Part shown: positions 1 through 10,800 of the stretch, piece by piece
Layout of the letters: the number at the start of each line of letters is the position of its first letter
Position numbering within the stretch: the first letter of the stretch is position 1
Assembly (NCBI RefSeq): GCF_018320785.1
Contig: NW_024571692.1
Span: forward strand, 1 to 64,000
Direction of reading: 5' to 3'
Source: Cheilinus undulatus
Lineage: Eukaryota > Chordata > Actinopteri > Labriformes > Labridae
Length of the DNA stretch: 64,000 nt
Notes under the pieces: model-generated
Told to the model about the DNA's origin: nothing
Database searches by the model: none
Seen by the model: only the letters and a program-made list of their open reading frames with translations
Position numbers and translations under genes: made by a program

Positions 1-816
1 GCTACATTTTGAGATCGGTGATACCTATTGACTGCTAAGTCCCTGCTGTACAGTAGTTGGCGCTGTGTACCAGAAAGAGTTGTAATACACTTTACTAAGA
101 AGAAGAATCGCCACAGAAGAAGAGGATGCGAGGGAAAATAACGGCACTGCTGAACAAATCTCGGCTGATGCCCGCCAAACTTGAATTCTTCTGAGCGAAA
201 GAATGGACTTTTCTCGTAAATTACTTCATGTGTAGATTTAGAAGTCAAGTGGAGAGCAGCGGGAGGCTGTTTGAGCCAAACTGTCTGACTTTTTCACCCC
301 ATGTCGTCTTTTCCTTCACCGGAGAGTCTGTGAGCTATGGAAGCGGGTATTTTACCGGTAATCGACGGCCTTTTTCAACAGTCTGCGCACCATTTAGCGA
401 TTTTTTTTCTTTCAGCATCTAGTTTTAAGATGTAAAATCGAAGTAGCAGTCAGTGTCAAGGAGATTCAACCGGTTATCGACCTGCAGCTCGCGATGTCTC
501 CCACCCGGATGCAGCGGACTCCGCCCCGGTGAAGCTGCGCCAGGTATCACAGGTGTGGGGTACAGGAGTTCCAGCCGGCGGGCAGATCAGCAGGCTTTCC
601 GGAGGACAGCTAGAGTCAGTTTATCGGAGATTTTCACCCGTCAGCCAAAAGCTGGTTGTGCCTTTCACATCGTTGTAGCGGACACCGCCACAGCTGGACC
701 CCAGCGAGAAGTCGCAGCTGCGGGGGAGAAACTTGCCGTGGCCCGGTGAACAGCCCGGGCTCCACGGAGTGAAAAGTACCGTCAGGAGGACGCTTTACCA
801 CGGCAGGAAGAGTCTG
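1..816 (+). other. GC-richer segment, possible leader exon or promoter region
   Basis: The first 800 bases are richer in CpG than the AT-rich sequence that follows, especially from about 450 to 800, and end in a good-looking donor, agtctg|gtgagt, at 816/817. No long open frame with recognisable domains is present; the small open frames look like chance. It could be a non-coding first exon with a CpG-type promoter, either of the receptor gene downstream or of an unrelated transcript. This is inference from composition and one splice-like site only. Nothing links it directly to the coding exon at 7744. Confidence 0.25.
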
Positions 817-1624
817 GTGAGTACCGTTAAGTTAACGTTAGTGACCACGCTGTGATGAAAGGTAGTTATTGATTCAATTTAACGATAAAATAAAGCTTTA
901 AAAGGGGGCTAAATCCATACAGGTGTTCTATCTGTTGTCATACTTTTTAGTGAGACTCCACCAGCACTTTACTCTGATAACCAGAGAGGATTGGAGCTGC
1001 TATAGTTATAGATTTAACCCTACATTTATCCTCTGAATGAACGCCGAAATAAGTATTGAATTTGAAATACAGAGAAATAATTTACTTCTTGTTCTAGCAT
1101 CATGTCTAAGGTGTGTGTTTTATGGTTATTTACTGGTCCATCAGAGAGGTGCGGATGAAACATGGGCTAAAAACCTGAGTCTGGTGTCCTCCTCACCTGT
1201 CTCACCTGCCTGCTGCTGGCTGAGCTTTAACATCACACAGAGGTGAGCAGATCCTCCTCTTTTCCCATTATTTACTGATCATCATTTATTCTACTCTTTT
1301 CCTTGTCATTGATTTATGCTATTTACTCTTGTCTTTTACTTTTTTCTCTCTTTCTGCTTAAATCTCCACATTTCCTCTCATAGCCTGCATCGTTCTCTAT
1401 TTCTCCTGTCATCTCAGCCTGTGCTGCTTTTTCACATTTCCTCTCCATCCATTTCCACTCAGCCTCATGCTTTTTCCCCTCTCACCTTTATTTATATGTC
1501 ATCTTCTTGTCTAATTCCTGTAATCCCTTGGAATTAAAAATGTGGAAAGGTTCTGAAGTGTATTAGATAAACAAAGTATCCTTGTAAAACTATGTGTTTT
1601 TTATCTTTGTCTACTATCTCCCAG

Positions 1625-1705
1625 AACCGAGCCATCAGGGTCTTTTCTATGAGGACTGTCATCTGTCTTTGGAGGAAGAAGATTTTGCATTTTTAAAGAC
1701 GTGTG
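1625..1705 (+). other. Possible small exon of unknown identity
   Basis: An 81-nt stretch is flanked by a plausible acceptor (ctcccag at 1618-1624) and donor (gtgtg|gtaagt at 1705/1706). One frame is open throughout and begins PSHQGLFYEDC and continues with an acidic LEEED stretch. I do not recognise the peptide. The next acceptor-like site, near 1905, does not continue this frame without an early stop. It may be a leader exon, an exon of an unknown gene, or chance. Confidence 0.18.
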
Positions 1706-2619
1706 GTAAGTAACTGAATTTGGTGGAAATTCTGCAGGATGCAAGTACATACATGTTGTCATTTTTATTTTTTAATAACTGTGTATATGGACATTTACAT
1801 TTTATGTGATATTTTTCATTCTAAACAGTTAAAAATGATCTTATTTGAAAATCTAATGTCTAACTGAATGTGTCTCTGTCCTCTTCTCTGTTTCTTTCTC
1901 TTAGAATCACACTGATAATGAAAAGGTAGAGGTGACCTTGGATGGGAGTGTAGGGAGGCTCACCTGGATGAACTGCCCTGTACGTACCTGCTGGATGTTT
2001 GAATGGACTGATATGTGTCTGAACTATCCTCTGTTCATGAAAGGACTTTCTTCTTCATTCGAAGGTAAAACCCACTTAAATTGTTGTGACCTCAGGACTC
2101 TCAGGAATGGGTTTGGAGGTCAGGAATTATTTTGGTACAATTTAAGAAATCATGACAGGATCATTAGAAATGTAAATGGTTGTTATATTCACATGAAAGC
2201 TCACCTACAACATAAAACTACTCACACATTTCAGAAGTGTACTGTCACTGTAATGTTTAGATATTAATTGTCAGTTTCTCTAATGTCTAATTATTTGGGA
2301 TTCATTTAATTCAAACAGCTGAGGCTTTTGAAAACTTTAAAGCTGATGGCATAAAATTCTTTGAGTTTATGTATTTTCATGTGAAAACTGGATTAAATTT
2401 AAATAGAAGAAAAGGCACTCACTTGTTTTTTTTCTCTTCCTTTTTTTTACATTTAAACAAGTAAAAAGTAATTAAAATTTGTAGCTCTGTGAGGGTTTTA
2501 AGTTACTAACTGCTAATTACATACACAAATCTCATTTTCTGTGCTTAATATGTACTTAAATATATTTCAACATTTAGAGACTCCGATTGCTATTGATTGT
2601 TTGAGAAACATGTTCATTG
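1706..2619. other. AT-rich sequence, nothing recognised
   Basis: I see no conserved protein, RNA gene or clear repeat here. An open frame of 111 codons starting at 1932 has no recognisable domain and no supported exon structure. Confidence 0.5.
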
Positions 2620-2850
2620 TCATAGTCTGTGGACCCCCTGAAATAGCCTTGGCCACCCTCTGGCCCCCCCAAGGATAAAAGTCTAGCTCCGCCATTGCAT
2701 ATGTGTCCTCTTCAAACTTGCAGTTTAACTCTGTCATCTGTCTGTCAACAATACAGCTGCACAGGGCTCTCAAGTTCAAGTTCAATTTTATCAGTGTCCC
2801 AGTGGGCAAACTGGGTTGCAGCGAGAAGCACAAAAAACACAATAAGACAT
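2620..2850. mobile_element. Interspersed-repeat fragments (unclassified)
   Basis: The segment around 2625-2700 (gaccccctgaaatagcct and a run of C before aaggataaaagtc) and the one around 2770-2850 (caattttatcagtgtccc) have the look of short dispersed fish repeats. I recognise the style, not a specific family. No coding potential is evident. Confidence 0.3.
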
Positions 2851-3028
2851 GAAGTTACTGTACAAACATATAACATGCACACAATAAATATTACTTTTTT
2901 TGTGAACAACTGTTTATTGAGTTAAGTTGACAACACATAAACACATGTACACATGCTCTTAAAGATTAAGACAAAATTCATAGTGTTAAACAGAAAGCAT
3001 GACATTTGTTATTTCTCTAATCAGAACC

Positions 3029-3120
3029 TTATATATATATATATATACATACATACACACACATAAATACATACATACATACATACATATACACATATAT
3101 ACATATATATATTTAAAAAA
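3029..3120. repeat. AT / ATAC microsatellite
   Basis: A run of (AT)n is followed by imperfect ACAT/ATAC tetranucleotides and a second AT-rich run, ending in poly-A. It is simple sequence with no further signal. Confidence 0.9.
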
Positions 3121-3392
3121 AGAAAAAGGAAAAAAAAATACTACTGAGCAATAATTACACGCAATTCATTGCTAAGTAAAATAAAATAAAATAAGATAAG
3201 ATGCTAAAATAGTACTAAAATGTAGGGTCTGGGCACACGATGACCAGTAGAGTGCACAAATTAATATCTAGACACACAGTGTCTGGTAACTGCAGTCTCT
3301 CGAAGAGTAATAAATAGAGTGTCTCTCATGTAGGCACAGCAGTGAGAACAATAATATACCAACTGCAGGCGGCAGTGACAGCTGCATGTACA

Positions 3393-3944
3393 TTACTTCC
3401 TTAAATCCTCGTTGCTCTTGATGGCCCAATTTTTTCCCGGTGTTGAGGTGACAACGGACTCGTGAAACTCTGAAGGCAGCTTACGCTGACATGAAGCAAC
3501 AACAGCCCATTTATTTGTCTCGGGCTTTTCCATCATTTCCTCTGTCAGTCTGAGCATGTCGGAAAAGTCACCTCCTGAATCATCCCTGAAAGTTGCATAT
3601 GTGGCTTTCAGCGTTTGGATCAATGATATACAGACTGTAACACAATCACTGCTTTCAAACAGTTTGGAAAATGTAACAAGAATGAAAACAAACTTTTTTG
3701 TTTGTATGTGTTGCAACAGCAGCTCTGCCTCTATTTTAGTTTGTCCACTGGTTTCAGAAAATCCAGCCAGAGTTTCCAGTATCACATCAAACAACAGTAA
3801 TACCTCATGCACTGATCCCGACTTTAAACTCCATCCGGTATTACAGGAGCGCTCCAGCTCCATCACCTGACGGCTGGGATGCATCTCCTTTTGTATCTCC
3901 ACCAAACAGAGAGTCGCTGAGCACCGGTGAAGAAGCTGTGTCAC
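3393..3944 (-). pseudogene. hAT-type (ZMYM1-like) transposase fragment
   Basis: A 183-codon frame on the minus strand resembles the middle part of the hAT-superfamily transposases often annotated in fish as zinc finger MYM-type 1-like proteins. Visible similarity lies in a degenerate TRW-like motif (here NTGWSLKSGSV), then AELLLQHIQTKKFVFILV and the following helical segment ending near DDSGGDFSDML. The N-terminal zinc finger and the C-terminal dimerisation region are absent from this frame, so this is a broken copy. Its strand is opposite to the hAT-like N-terminal fragment at 5012, so the two need not be one element. Family placement is from remembered motif style, not from a search. Confidence 0.55.
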
Positions 3945-4049
3945 TGATTTAAAATGTCAAAAAAGTGCTCCATGTCTGGACGCTTTAGCAGCAGCACAAA
4001 GCACTAAGTTAAGTCAGTGAGAGCTGCAGTGTATGGAGGACCAAACCTG

Positions 4050-4320
4050 CCAAAATTAAAAATAAATAAATACATAAATAAAAGTAAAAATGAAAACAAG
4101 AATAATTTTTTTTTTTAATTAAATTTAAAAATTACAAAAAATATATATAAATGGAAATAAATAAAAAAAATTAAAAAATATATACATAAATAAATAAAAG
4201 TAAAAATATATACAAATATAAAGAATAACACTCAAAATATAATAGAAATAAATAAAAGTAGAAATAAATACAAAAATAAATATATAAATAGAAGTAAATG
4301 TCAATCAATAAATAAAGTGC
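4050..4320. repeat. Low-complexity AAATAAA-rich tract
   Basis: About 270 bases are made of imperfect aaataaa / aaaataaa units with occasional gtaaaa interruptions. It is simple sequence and I see nothing else in it. Confidence 0.85.
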
Positions 4321-4639
4321 TATGCTCTCACATTTATTTATTTCATGCTGCAGAACCTGTCAGCATGAAATACAGCAAGAAATGTTATTCAAATGAGGGG
4401 GCGGTCCTAAGTGTGTCCTGGGTTGAACTGTTCGCCTATTGGTTGATCGATATATGAATGCAGAGATGGCCTTGGCATGAAATCCCAGAAGTCTGCTCTG
4501 TGAGGAGCAGCGAAAACAGGGGGAAAACGTACTAATATCTACTTAAATCTGAAATATTTGGACTCGACGGAGATCCAAACTGCTTCCAGGTCTATGGATA
4601 TTGATATTTGGCCAGAAGGGTAAGCACCACTGTGTGAAA

Positions 4640-4745
4640 TACGGGGGGGTCTAGGGGGGTCTGAGACCCCCTAATTGACACAAGAGACCCCTTGAAACCC
4701 TCAACTGCAAATTTTTGGGGGGTCTCTTGAGAAGTATTTATAATG
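4640..4745. repeat. G-rich/C-rich inverted segment
   Basis: Runs such as ggggggtctagggggg are followed within about 60 bases by gagaccccctaattg and then ggggggtctcttgag, giving direct and inverted copies of ggggtctc. It lies just upstream of the hAT-like N-terminus at 5012 and may belong to the same dead element. Confidence 0.4.
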
Positions 4746-5011
4746 TCATTTTTTCACTTGCTATTGTCACTGCTAATGCCATTTGAAAGCACGTCATGTT
4801 TGTTTTAATTAGGTTCATTGTAAAGAATTTATTCTCATATAAGAATACGTAAGAATAATGTCTCTGATAAAGCTTCCAAAAATGGGGGGCGCTGTTTCAA
4901 ATGCTCCGCAACAATGACCTCGCGTAACCCCGCCATACAGCTTGTGTGTTTCTTACCGCTTTGGTTACTCTCCTGAAATTGTGGACTCAGTGTGATTAAA
5001 TTCAGCGAAAT

Positions 5012-5147
5012 ATGTCAAAGAGAAAGCAGAGTTCTTTGCCTGAAAACTTTTGATTCTCATCTAAAAGACTAAACCGAAACAGTGATGAAGATGGAGCAGA
5101 GACATCCCGAGCTAATTCTGGCGAGGCCGCTGCTAGGACATCTACCG
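5012..5147 (+). pseudogene. hAT-like transposase N-terminus, broken
   Basis: The frame starts MSKRKQSSLPENF, is interrupted by a TGA stop, then continues with FSSKRLNRNSDEDG and a Ser/Ala-rich stretch. It ends at a donor-like site, tctaccg|gtgagt. The lysine-rich opening is typical of ZMYM1-like hAT transposases in fish. The in-frame stop shows it is dead. The identification is tentative. Confidence 0.35.
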
Positions 5148-5617
5148 GTGAGTTGGGGTCTCCAAAAAAAATCTATTAAACCCAGACTGAATTAACTGAC
5201 TGTGATAGACCTGCTGTGCTTCATATTCAAATATATATTTCACCATACGTCCGTTGGCTGGGTTCATAAGTGCACGTATGTGTGTGCATGTGTGAGCGCA
5301 CGCCCCCAAGAGAGGGACGCGTGAGTGTCCTTCCCTGGTCACAGAGCAGAGTTGTGCTGTGGTCTTGCAGCTGTGTGCAGCTTTGTTGATGACGATGCTA
5401 GACTGGGTGATGTGTGTTTAATGTGTGTGTATGCATTACTTGTGATCCTGTATACTGCATGCTGTGTAAGACTTCAGCCTGATACTGAAGCACTAGTTAG
5501 GGTGGACCCCCCCGATTGTGGCTGGGTATTTTCGCACACTGGTGAGCACCAAAGATATCAAAAACATCCACTATTTAGCCGGAGTTAGCTGAGTCACTCA
5601 AGAGGGTCTGGCTGCAG

Positions 5618-6429
5618 CCCTCTACGCTGGGGCGTTCGGCTGGACACTTCTACGGTGGGGCGAAACCTCTACGCTGGGGCGTTCGGCTGGACACTTCTAC
5701 GGTGGGGCAAAACCTCTACGCTGGGGCGTTCGGCTGGACACTTCTACGGTGGGGCAAAACCTCGCTGGGGCGTTCGGCTGGACACTTCTACGGTGGGGCA
5801 AAACCTCTACGCTGGGGCGTTCGGCTGGACACTTCTACGGTGGGGCAAAACCTCTACGCTGGGGCGTTCGGCTGGACACTTCTACGGTGGGGCAAAACCT
5901 CTACGCTGGGGCGTTCGGCTGGACACTTCTACGGTGGGGCGAAACCTCTACGCTGGGGCGTTCGGCTGGACACTTCTACGGTGGGGCAAAACCTCTACGC
6001 TGGGGCGTTCGGCTGGACACTTCTACGGTGGGGCAAAACCTCTACGCTGGGGCGTTCGGCTGGACACTTCTACGGTGGGCAAAACCTCTACGCTGGGGCG
6101 TTCGGCTGGACACTTCTACGGTGGGGCAAAACCTCTACGCTGGGGCGTTCGGCTGGACACTTCTACAGTGGGGCAAAACCTCTACGCTGGGGCGTTCGGC
6201 TGGACACTTCTACGGTGGGGCAAAACCTCTACGCTGGGGCGTTCGGCTGGACACTTCTACGGTGGGGCGAAACCTCTACGCTGGGGCGTTCGGCTGGACA
6301 CTTCTACGGTGGGGCGAAACCTCTACGCTGGGGCGTTCGGCTGGACACTTCTACGGTGGGGCGAAACCTCTACGCTGGGGCGTTCGGCTGGACACTTCTA
6401 CGGTGGGGCGAAACCTCTACGCTGGGGCG
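5618..6429 (+). repeat. 47-bp minisatellite, about 17 copies
   Basis: The unit begins ctacgctggggcgttcggct, continues ggacacttctacggtggggc, and ends aaaacct or gaaacct. Copies are nearly identical; one lacks three bases near 5763 and another lacks one base near 6079. Because 47 is not a multiple of three and no frame contains a stop, long open frames occur in all three plus-strand frames. They are artefacts of the repeat, not proteins. Confidence 0.95.
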
Positions 6430-6439
6430 TGACGTCATT

Positions 6440-6459
6440 GCCCAAGCCTAGGCTTGGGC
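6440..6459. repeat. Perfect 20-bp palindrome
   Basis: GCCCAAGCCT is followed directly by its reverse complement AGGCTTGGGC. It sits ten bases past the end of the 47-bp array, next to short direct repeats (tagctgttgttagcatga twice, tgtgcttatgacaca twice). Confidence 0.8.
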
Positions 6460-6761
6460 GTGCAGCGTGTTAGCTGTTGTTAGCATGACCTAGCTGTTGT
6501 TAGCATGACAACAACGCTGTGCTTATGACACACATGTGCTTATGACACATTAGCGTAGCCCCGTACCCCGACTGGTTCAGTTTAGGCGTTTAAATCCGAC
6601 TGGTTAGGTTTAGACATTAAATTCTGACTGGTTAGGTTTAAGGCCAGCCTGTCGGCAAGCGGATAGGGCTGAAATTTCGTCACGGGTAATATATGTCATG
6701 CCCCAGCACAGAGGTTTCGCCCCAGCGTAGAGGTTTGCCTGAGGGCTGCAGCCAGATGCCT

Positions 6762-7439
6762 CTAGAAATATGCTAAACTCTCCAAATCCTCTCCATAAGT
6801 CAGAGAGAATAATAAAGGTACGGATGGAGTCCGGGTCTGTTCTGTTGGTCTAAATGACTGTGAGGTGATCTAACATGAACAATGCTGGGCCTGACTACAT
6901 GTCAACACTCCATCTAACCAGCCAGGCAGTGGAACTATTATTCACTGTGGGCTATCTCCCCTCAGAGGTTTCAATGAGCCATCACACCAGAATCACTTCC
7001 TGTCATGGACAGAAAGTTCTGGAAGCTGCTGATCCACTTACACAGCTCTCTATAAGGATGTTTCAAAGACAAAGAAAGTCCTGATGTTTGAGATAGTGAT
7101 ATTTTTAACCCTTGATCGTTCTATATTCATCTTTTATTTCTACACAAACATCCCATTTATTTCACCTGATTTTGCAAACCTGCAAACTAATGAACACTAG
7201 TTAATATTACAAATGTTTGTTATGATGAATACATAGAGGGTTTTTTTTTTTGTTTTGTTTTGTTTTGTTTTTGATGAAATAGTGGAAAGATTCAGGAATC
7301 AGCAGATCAGAAGGAGTGGGAGTTTTCTTGAGAAGAGGAAGAGTCACGTCAGCAGTTTAACTAGAAAGTTCCTCAAACATTTACCAAAAAAGACTTAGAC
7401 AAGTAGGTCAGTCATTTAAATAGGAGCAGATAGCAGATC
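6762..7439. other. Intergenic sequence, nothing recognised
   Basis: It contains an open frame of 69 codons without recognisable features and a short T / (TTTTG)n tract near 7240-7270. It should include promoter or leader sequence of the receptor gene if transcription starts close to exon 1, but I cannot point to a convincing core promoter. Confidence 0.4.
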
Positions 7440-7716
7440 TGGACGTAAGAACATTACAAATGGACTAAAAGTAGAAGATTACTGGACGTTAGAACCAGAG
7501 AAGTGGACTAAAAGTAGAAGATCTGGACACTAGAAGTGGACCAAAACTAGAAGATTTCTGGACTTCAGGACCTTACAAGTGGACTAAAAGTAGAAGATCT
7601 GGACTGTAGAACCTCAGAAGTGGACTAAAAGTAGAAGATCTGGACTGTAGAACCTCAGAAGTGGACTAAAAGTAGAAGATCTGGACTGTAGAACCTCAGA
7701 AGTGGACTAAAAGTAG
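7440..7716 (+). repeat. Degenerate 41-bp tandem repeat upstream of exon 1
   Basis: Units of the form agaagtggactaaaagtaga followed by agatctggactgtagaacct repeat with a 41-bp period; the last three copies are almost perfect and the earlier ones degenerate. The array ends about 28 bases before the start codon at 7744, so it probably lies in the 5' leader or the proximal promoter. Confidence 0.85.
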
Positions 7717-7743
7717 ATTTTCTAGTTTTAAACCATCTGAGAG

Positions 7744-7843
7744 ATGATGAGATCTTTCATTGATGGTGTCGGTTCCTGGGTGACCCTCCTCTGGGTCCTG
7801 GCTTGTGGAGTCAGCAGTGATGTTCCATCTCCAGCAGAGGAGG
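7744..7843 (+). CDS. Exon 1: signal peptide
   Basis: It encodes 33 codons plus one base, starting MMRSF with the hydrophobic core [12 protein letters not shown] and a likely cleavage after the VSS region. Two ATGs are adjacent; the first is used here. The donor is gaggagg|gtgagt (phase 1). The short, separate signal-peptide exon is normal for receptor genes of this type. Confidence 0.85.
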
Positions 7844-10800
7844 GTGAGTTTTGTGTCCCAGTTTGTCTGAGATATCTACACACTAAAAACTCCTGTGTTA
7901 AAAACAACCCATTATTGTTATTTTAACCCAACCTCAGGGTCAAAAGTGACCAGCACTTCCTGGTTTGAATTTAACCAGGAAAACTGTGTTATACATTTAA
8001 CCCAGAATAATGGGTTGAATAGTCAACCCAATAGTTGGGTATACTAACTAGAGTTCTGGGTTATTTAACACAGAACGTCAGGTTTAGAGATAGGGAGGTA
8101 ATCTGCATTTTCTGGCTCTAGTTTTATTTTGTGGAGAGGAATGGCTCTCAGACAGGTTAAATGACTTTGACAAACTTTTGCACAGGAAGCATGAGCCACT
8201 TTCTTTTACTGAGAACCACAGATACATCTTCTTCTTCTTCTTTGATTTCCGGCAGACTAGGCACAGCTTGGTGCATTGCTGCCATACACCGCTGGCTACA
8301 CGTTATTGCAGCTCCCTCCTGTAAGGCCTGTATTCTACTATACAGGCCTGTTGTTAAAAGAAAGTGAACTACTGCCCGTGCACTCTCCCTCTCACCCAAT
8401 CCCTCACCCAGTATTGTTGCAAGTGAAAATGATTTAAGTCCCATCTTTTCCAGATGAATAAATAGTATCTTTCTGTGCTCAGCGTAAGCTGGACACTCCA
8501 TTATGACATGAATCACTGTCTCTGAGGTTTCGCAGTGTTCACACTACCCATCAGGATGTTTCCCCACTAATACCAACCCGCTCGCTAAACCACAATGCCC
8601 CAGTCTAAGCCTTGTCAGCTTGACGTCCTCTGCCCTCGTCACACACTCTCTTTATGGTCGTACTGATGGCTGGATTCGGAACAGTTTCCTCCCACTGCTG
8701 TCTCCCTCCCACTCCTGCTGCCACTGGTGGAGGATTCTTTTGTTAATGGTGCTGCCACATTACATTTTTCCTAAAGGGACTCTGACATCCACCTCCTTCC
8801 TGCACAGACTGCACTTTGCTGCCCTGTCTGCCACCTCACTCCCCTCTATCCCTACATGTGCGGGCACCCACATAAACCCAATAGTACACCCCCTCCTCTC
8901 CAGCTTAGACACCAGCATCAACACCTCCCCAACTATATCCACCCTAGCGTTACCTCCCTCGGCTCCCCTCAATGCCATTAGAGCTGACAGAGAGTCTGTA
9001 CATAAAACCACCTGATCCAGCCCCCCATCCTCAACCCACCACAGGGCCCACAGTAGCGCTATCAGCTCTGCTGTAAAAATAGAAACTCCATCAGACAGTC
9101 TCTTGCTTTGGCAGATGTGGACATGTGGAATATATATTCCAAATCCCGCTTTCCCACTCTCTGGGTCTCTTGACCCATCTGTGTAGATCTTAATACACTC
9201 CTCCCATCTATTCTCAAGGTATCTCTCTACCCTTTCTGCCACATTTCCTATCGCTCCCTCTTGTATTAGCTGTTTTACTGACACATCCTCATCTGCCTCA
9301 GCCCATAACCACCGTGGGACAGGTGGGCAGCACACAGTGGGTGCTACACTAACCTCCTCAAGGCCCAGCTCCTCTATGTATTTTCTAACAGATTCTACAA
9401 AACTGACCCTATTAAGTCTACTCTGCCCATTCTCAAATTCCCAGCATTTAGTCATCAGGACATTTGAAGGAAGAGATGATGAGAATCCATTCAATTTAAC
9501 CCAATACTTGAGTGCCAATTTCTCCCACCACAGCCTCAGTGGGGTCTCCCCTACCTCTGCCAACAGCACAGAGATTGGCATTGTCCAGAAAGCCACAGTG
9601 CACAGCCTCAGGGCTCTGGCCTGCACTACATCCAGTTTTGCAAGATTAGTCTTGGCTGCTGAACCATACGCCAGACAACCATAGTCAAAGATGGATCTAA
9701 CCTTGTAAATCATCAACATTGCAGACCTTTCTGCCCCCCAAGGACAACCAGTCAGACATCTCATGATATTGATTACCTTCTCACACCTACTCACCATCTT
9801 GTCCACATGCACTTTATATGTTAATTTCTCATCCATCCATACCCCCAGAAATTTAAAAACCTTTACTTTGTCCAGTAGTGACCCGTGTAACTTGAGGCCC
9901 TCACTGCCTACCGTCCTTTTCCTGCCAAAAATCACATAATTTGATTTGGAGACAGAAAGCCTGAACCCCCACTTATCAGCCCACTCCTGCCCCTTATTAA
10001 GTGCTCTCTGCGTCTCTTTCATCAGATACTCTACATTTCACCCTCTCCTCCAGATTGCTCTGTCATCCACAAATAGGGATCTACCAAATCAAATCACCCA
10101 AATCATCAAACATATCATTAATCATTATATTAAAAAGAACTGGGCTGATAACACTGCCCTGCGGGGTACCATTATCTACAGCTACAATGTTAGAATAGCT
10201 TCCTCCCACTTTCACCTGAATAGTACGACCTGCCAAAAACTCCCTAATCCAGTTCAACATTCTGCCTCTAATCCCTGCATCATACAATTTAATACCAAGT
10301 CCTTCCTTCCACAGCATATCATATGCTCTCTCAATATCCAAGAACGCAGCTATCACTACCTCCTTGTTGACCAGCGCTTTTTGATATCTCTGTCTAACAA
10401 AAGAACAGCATCCATTGTCCCCTGTCCTTGCCTAAATCTGCTTTGGTATGGGGCAAAATACCCTCTCTGCTCTAGAAAGTGCACCAAACGATCAGTCACC
10501 ATTCTCTCCATACACATAACTGCTGTAAGGGCAATGGGCCTGTACGATCCAGGGCTACTGGCCTCCTTTCCTGGCTTCAGAATTGGGATTACTACTGCAT
10601 GCTTCCATTCTGCTGGCACACCTTCTTCCCATACTGTGTTTATAAGAGCTAACATCTCCTCTAGTGCCTCTTCATTCATCTGCTTGAACACCTCATACCC
10701 TAAACCATCTCTCCCTGGGGTGGTATGACGGCCTCGCCCTATAGCACGTTTTAGCTCGTGCATAGAGAAAAATACATTTACTGCATCGCTATTATCTGTG

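Larger units (their letters stand above)
5603..6761. mobile_element. Non-autonomous inverted-repeat element filled by a 47-bp minisatellite
   Basis: The left end reads agggtctggctgcagccctc and the right end is its near reverse complement, gagggctgcagccagatgcct. The inner part, tctacgctggggcg, also recurs inverted near the right end as cgccccagcgtagaggt. Between the ends sits the 47-bp tandem array, then about 280 bases of unique sequence. There is no transposase frame, so it resembles a MITE whose terminal module has been amplified. I found no convincing target-site duplication, and the superfamily is not assigned. Confidence 0.55.

Noticed and set aside
228..749. Small open frames near the window start as genes
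   Set aside because: They overlap in different frames, have no recognisable motif, and lie in a GC-richer segment more like a non-coding leader or promoter.
5655..6473. Three overlapping plus-strand frames of 227-272 codons (GRSAGHFYGGAKPLRWGV repeats)
   Set aside because: The 47-bp minisatellite has no stop in any plus frame, so all three frames are open with the same peptide series. This is not a protein.
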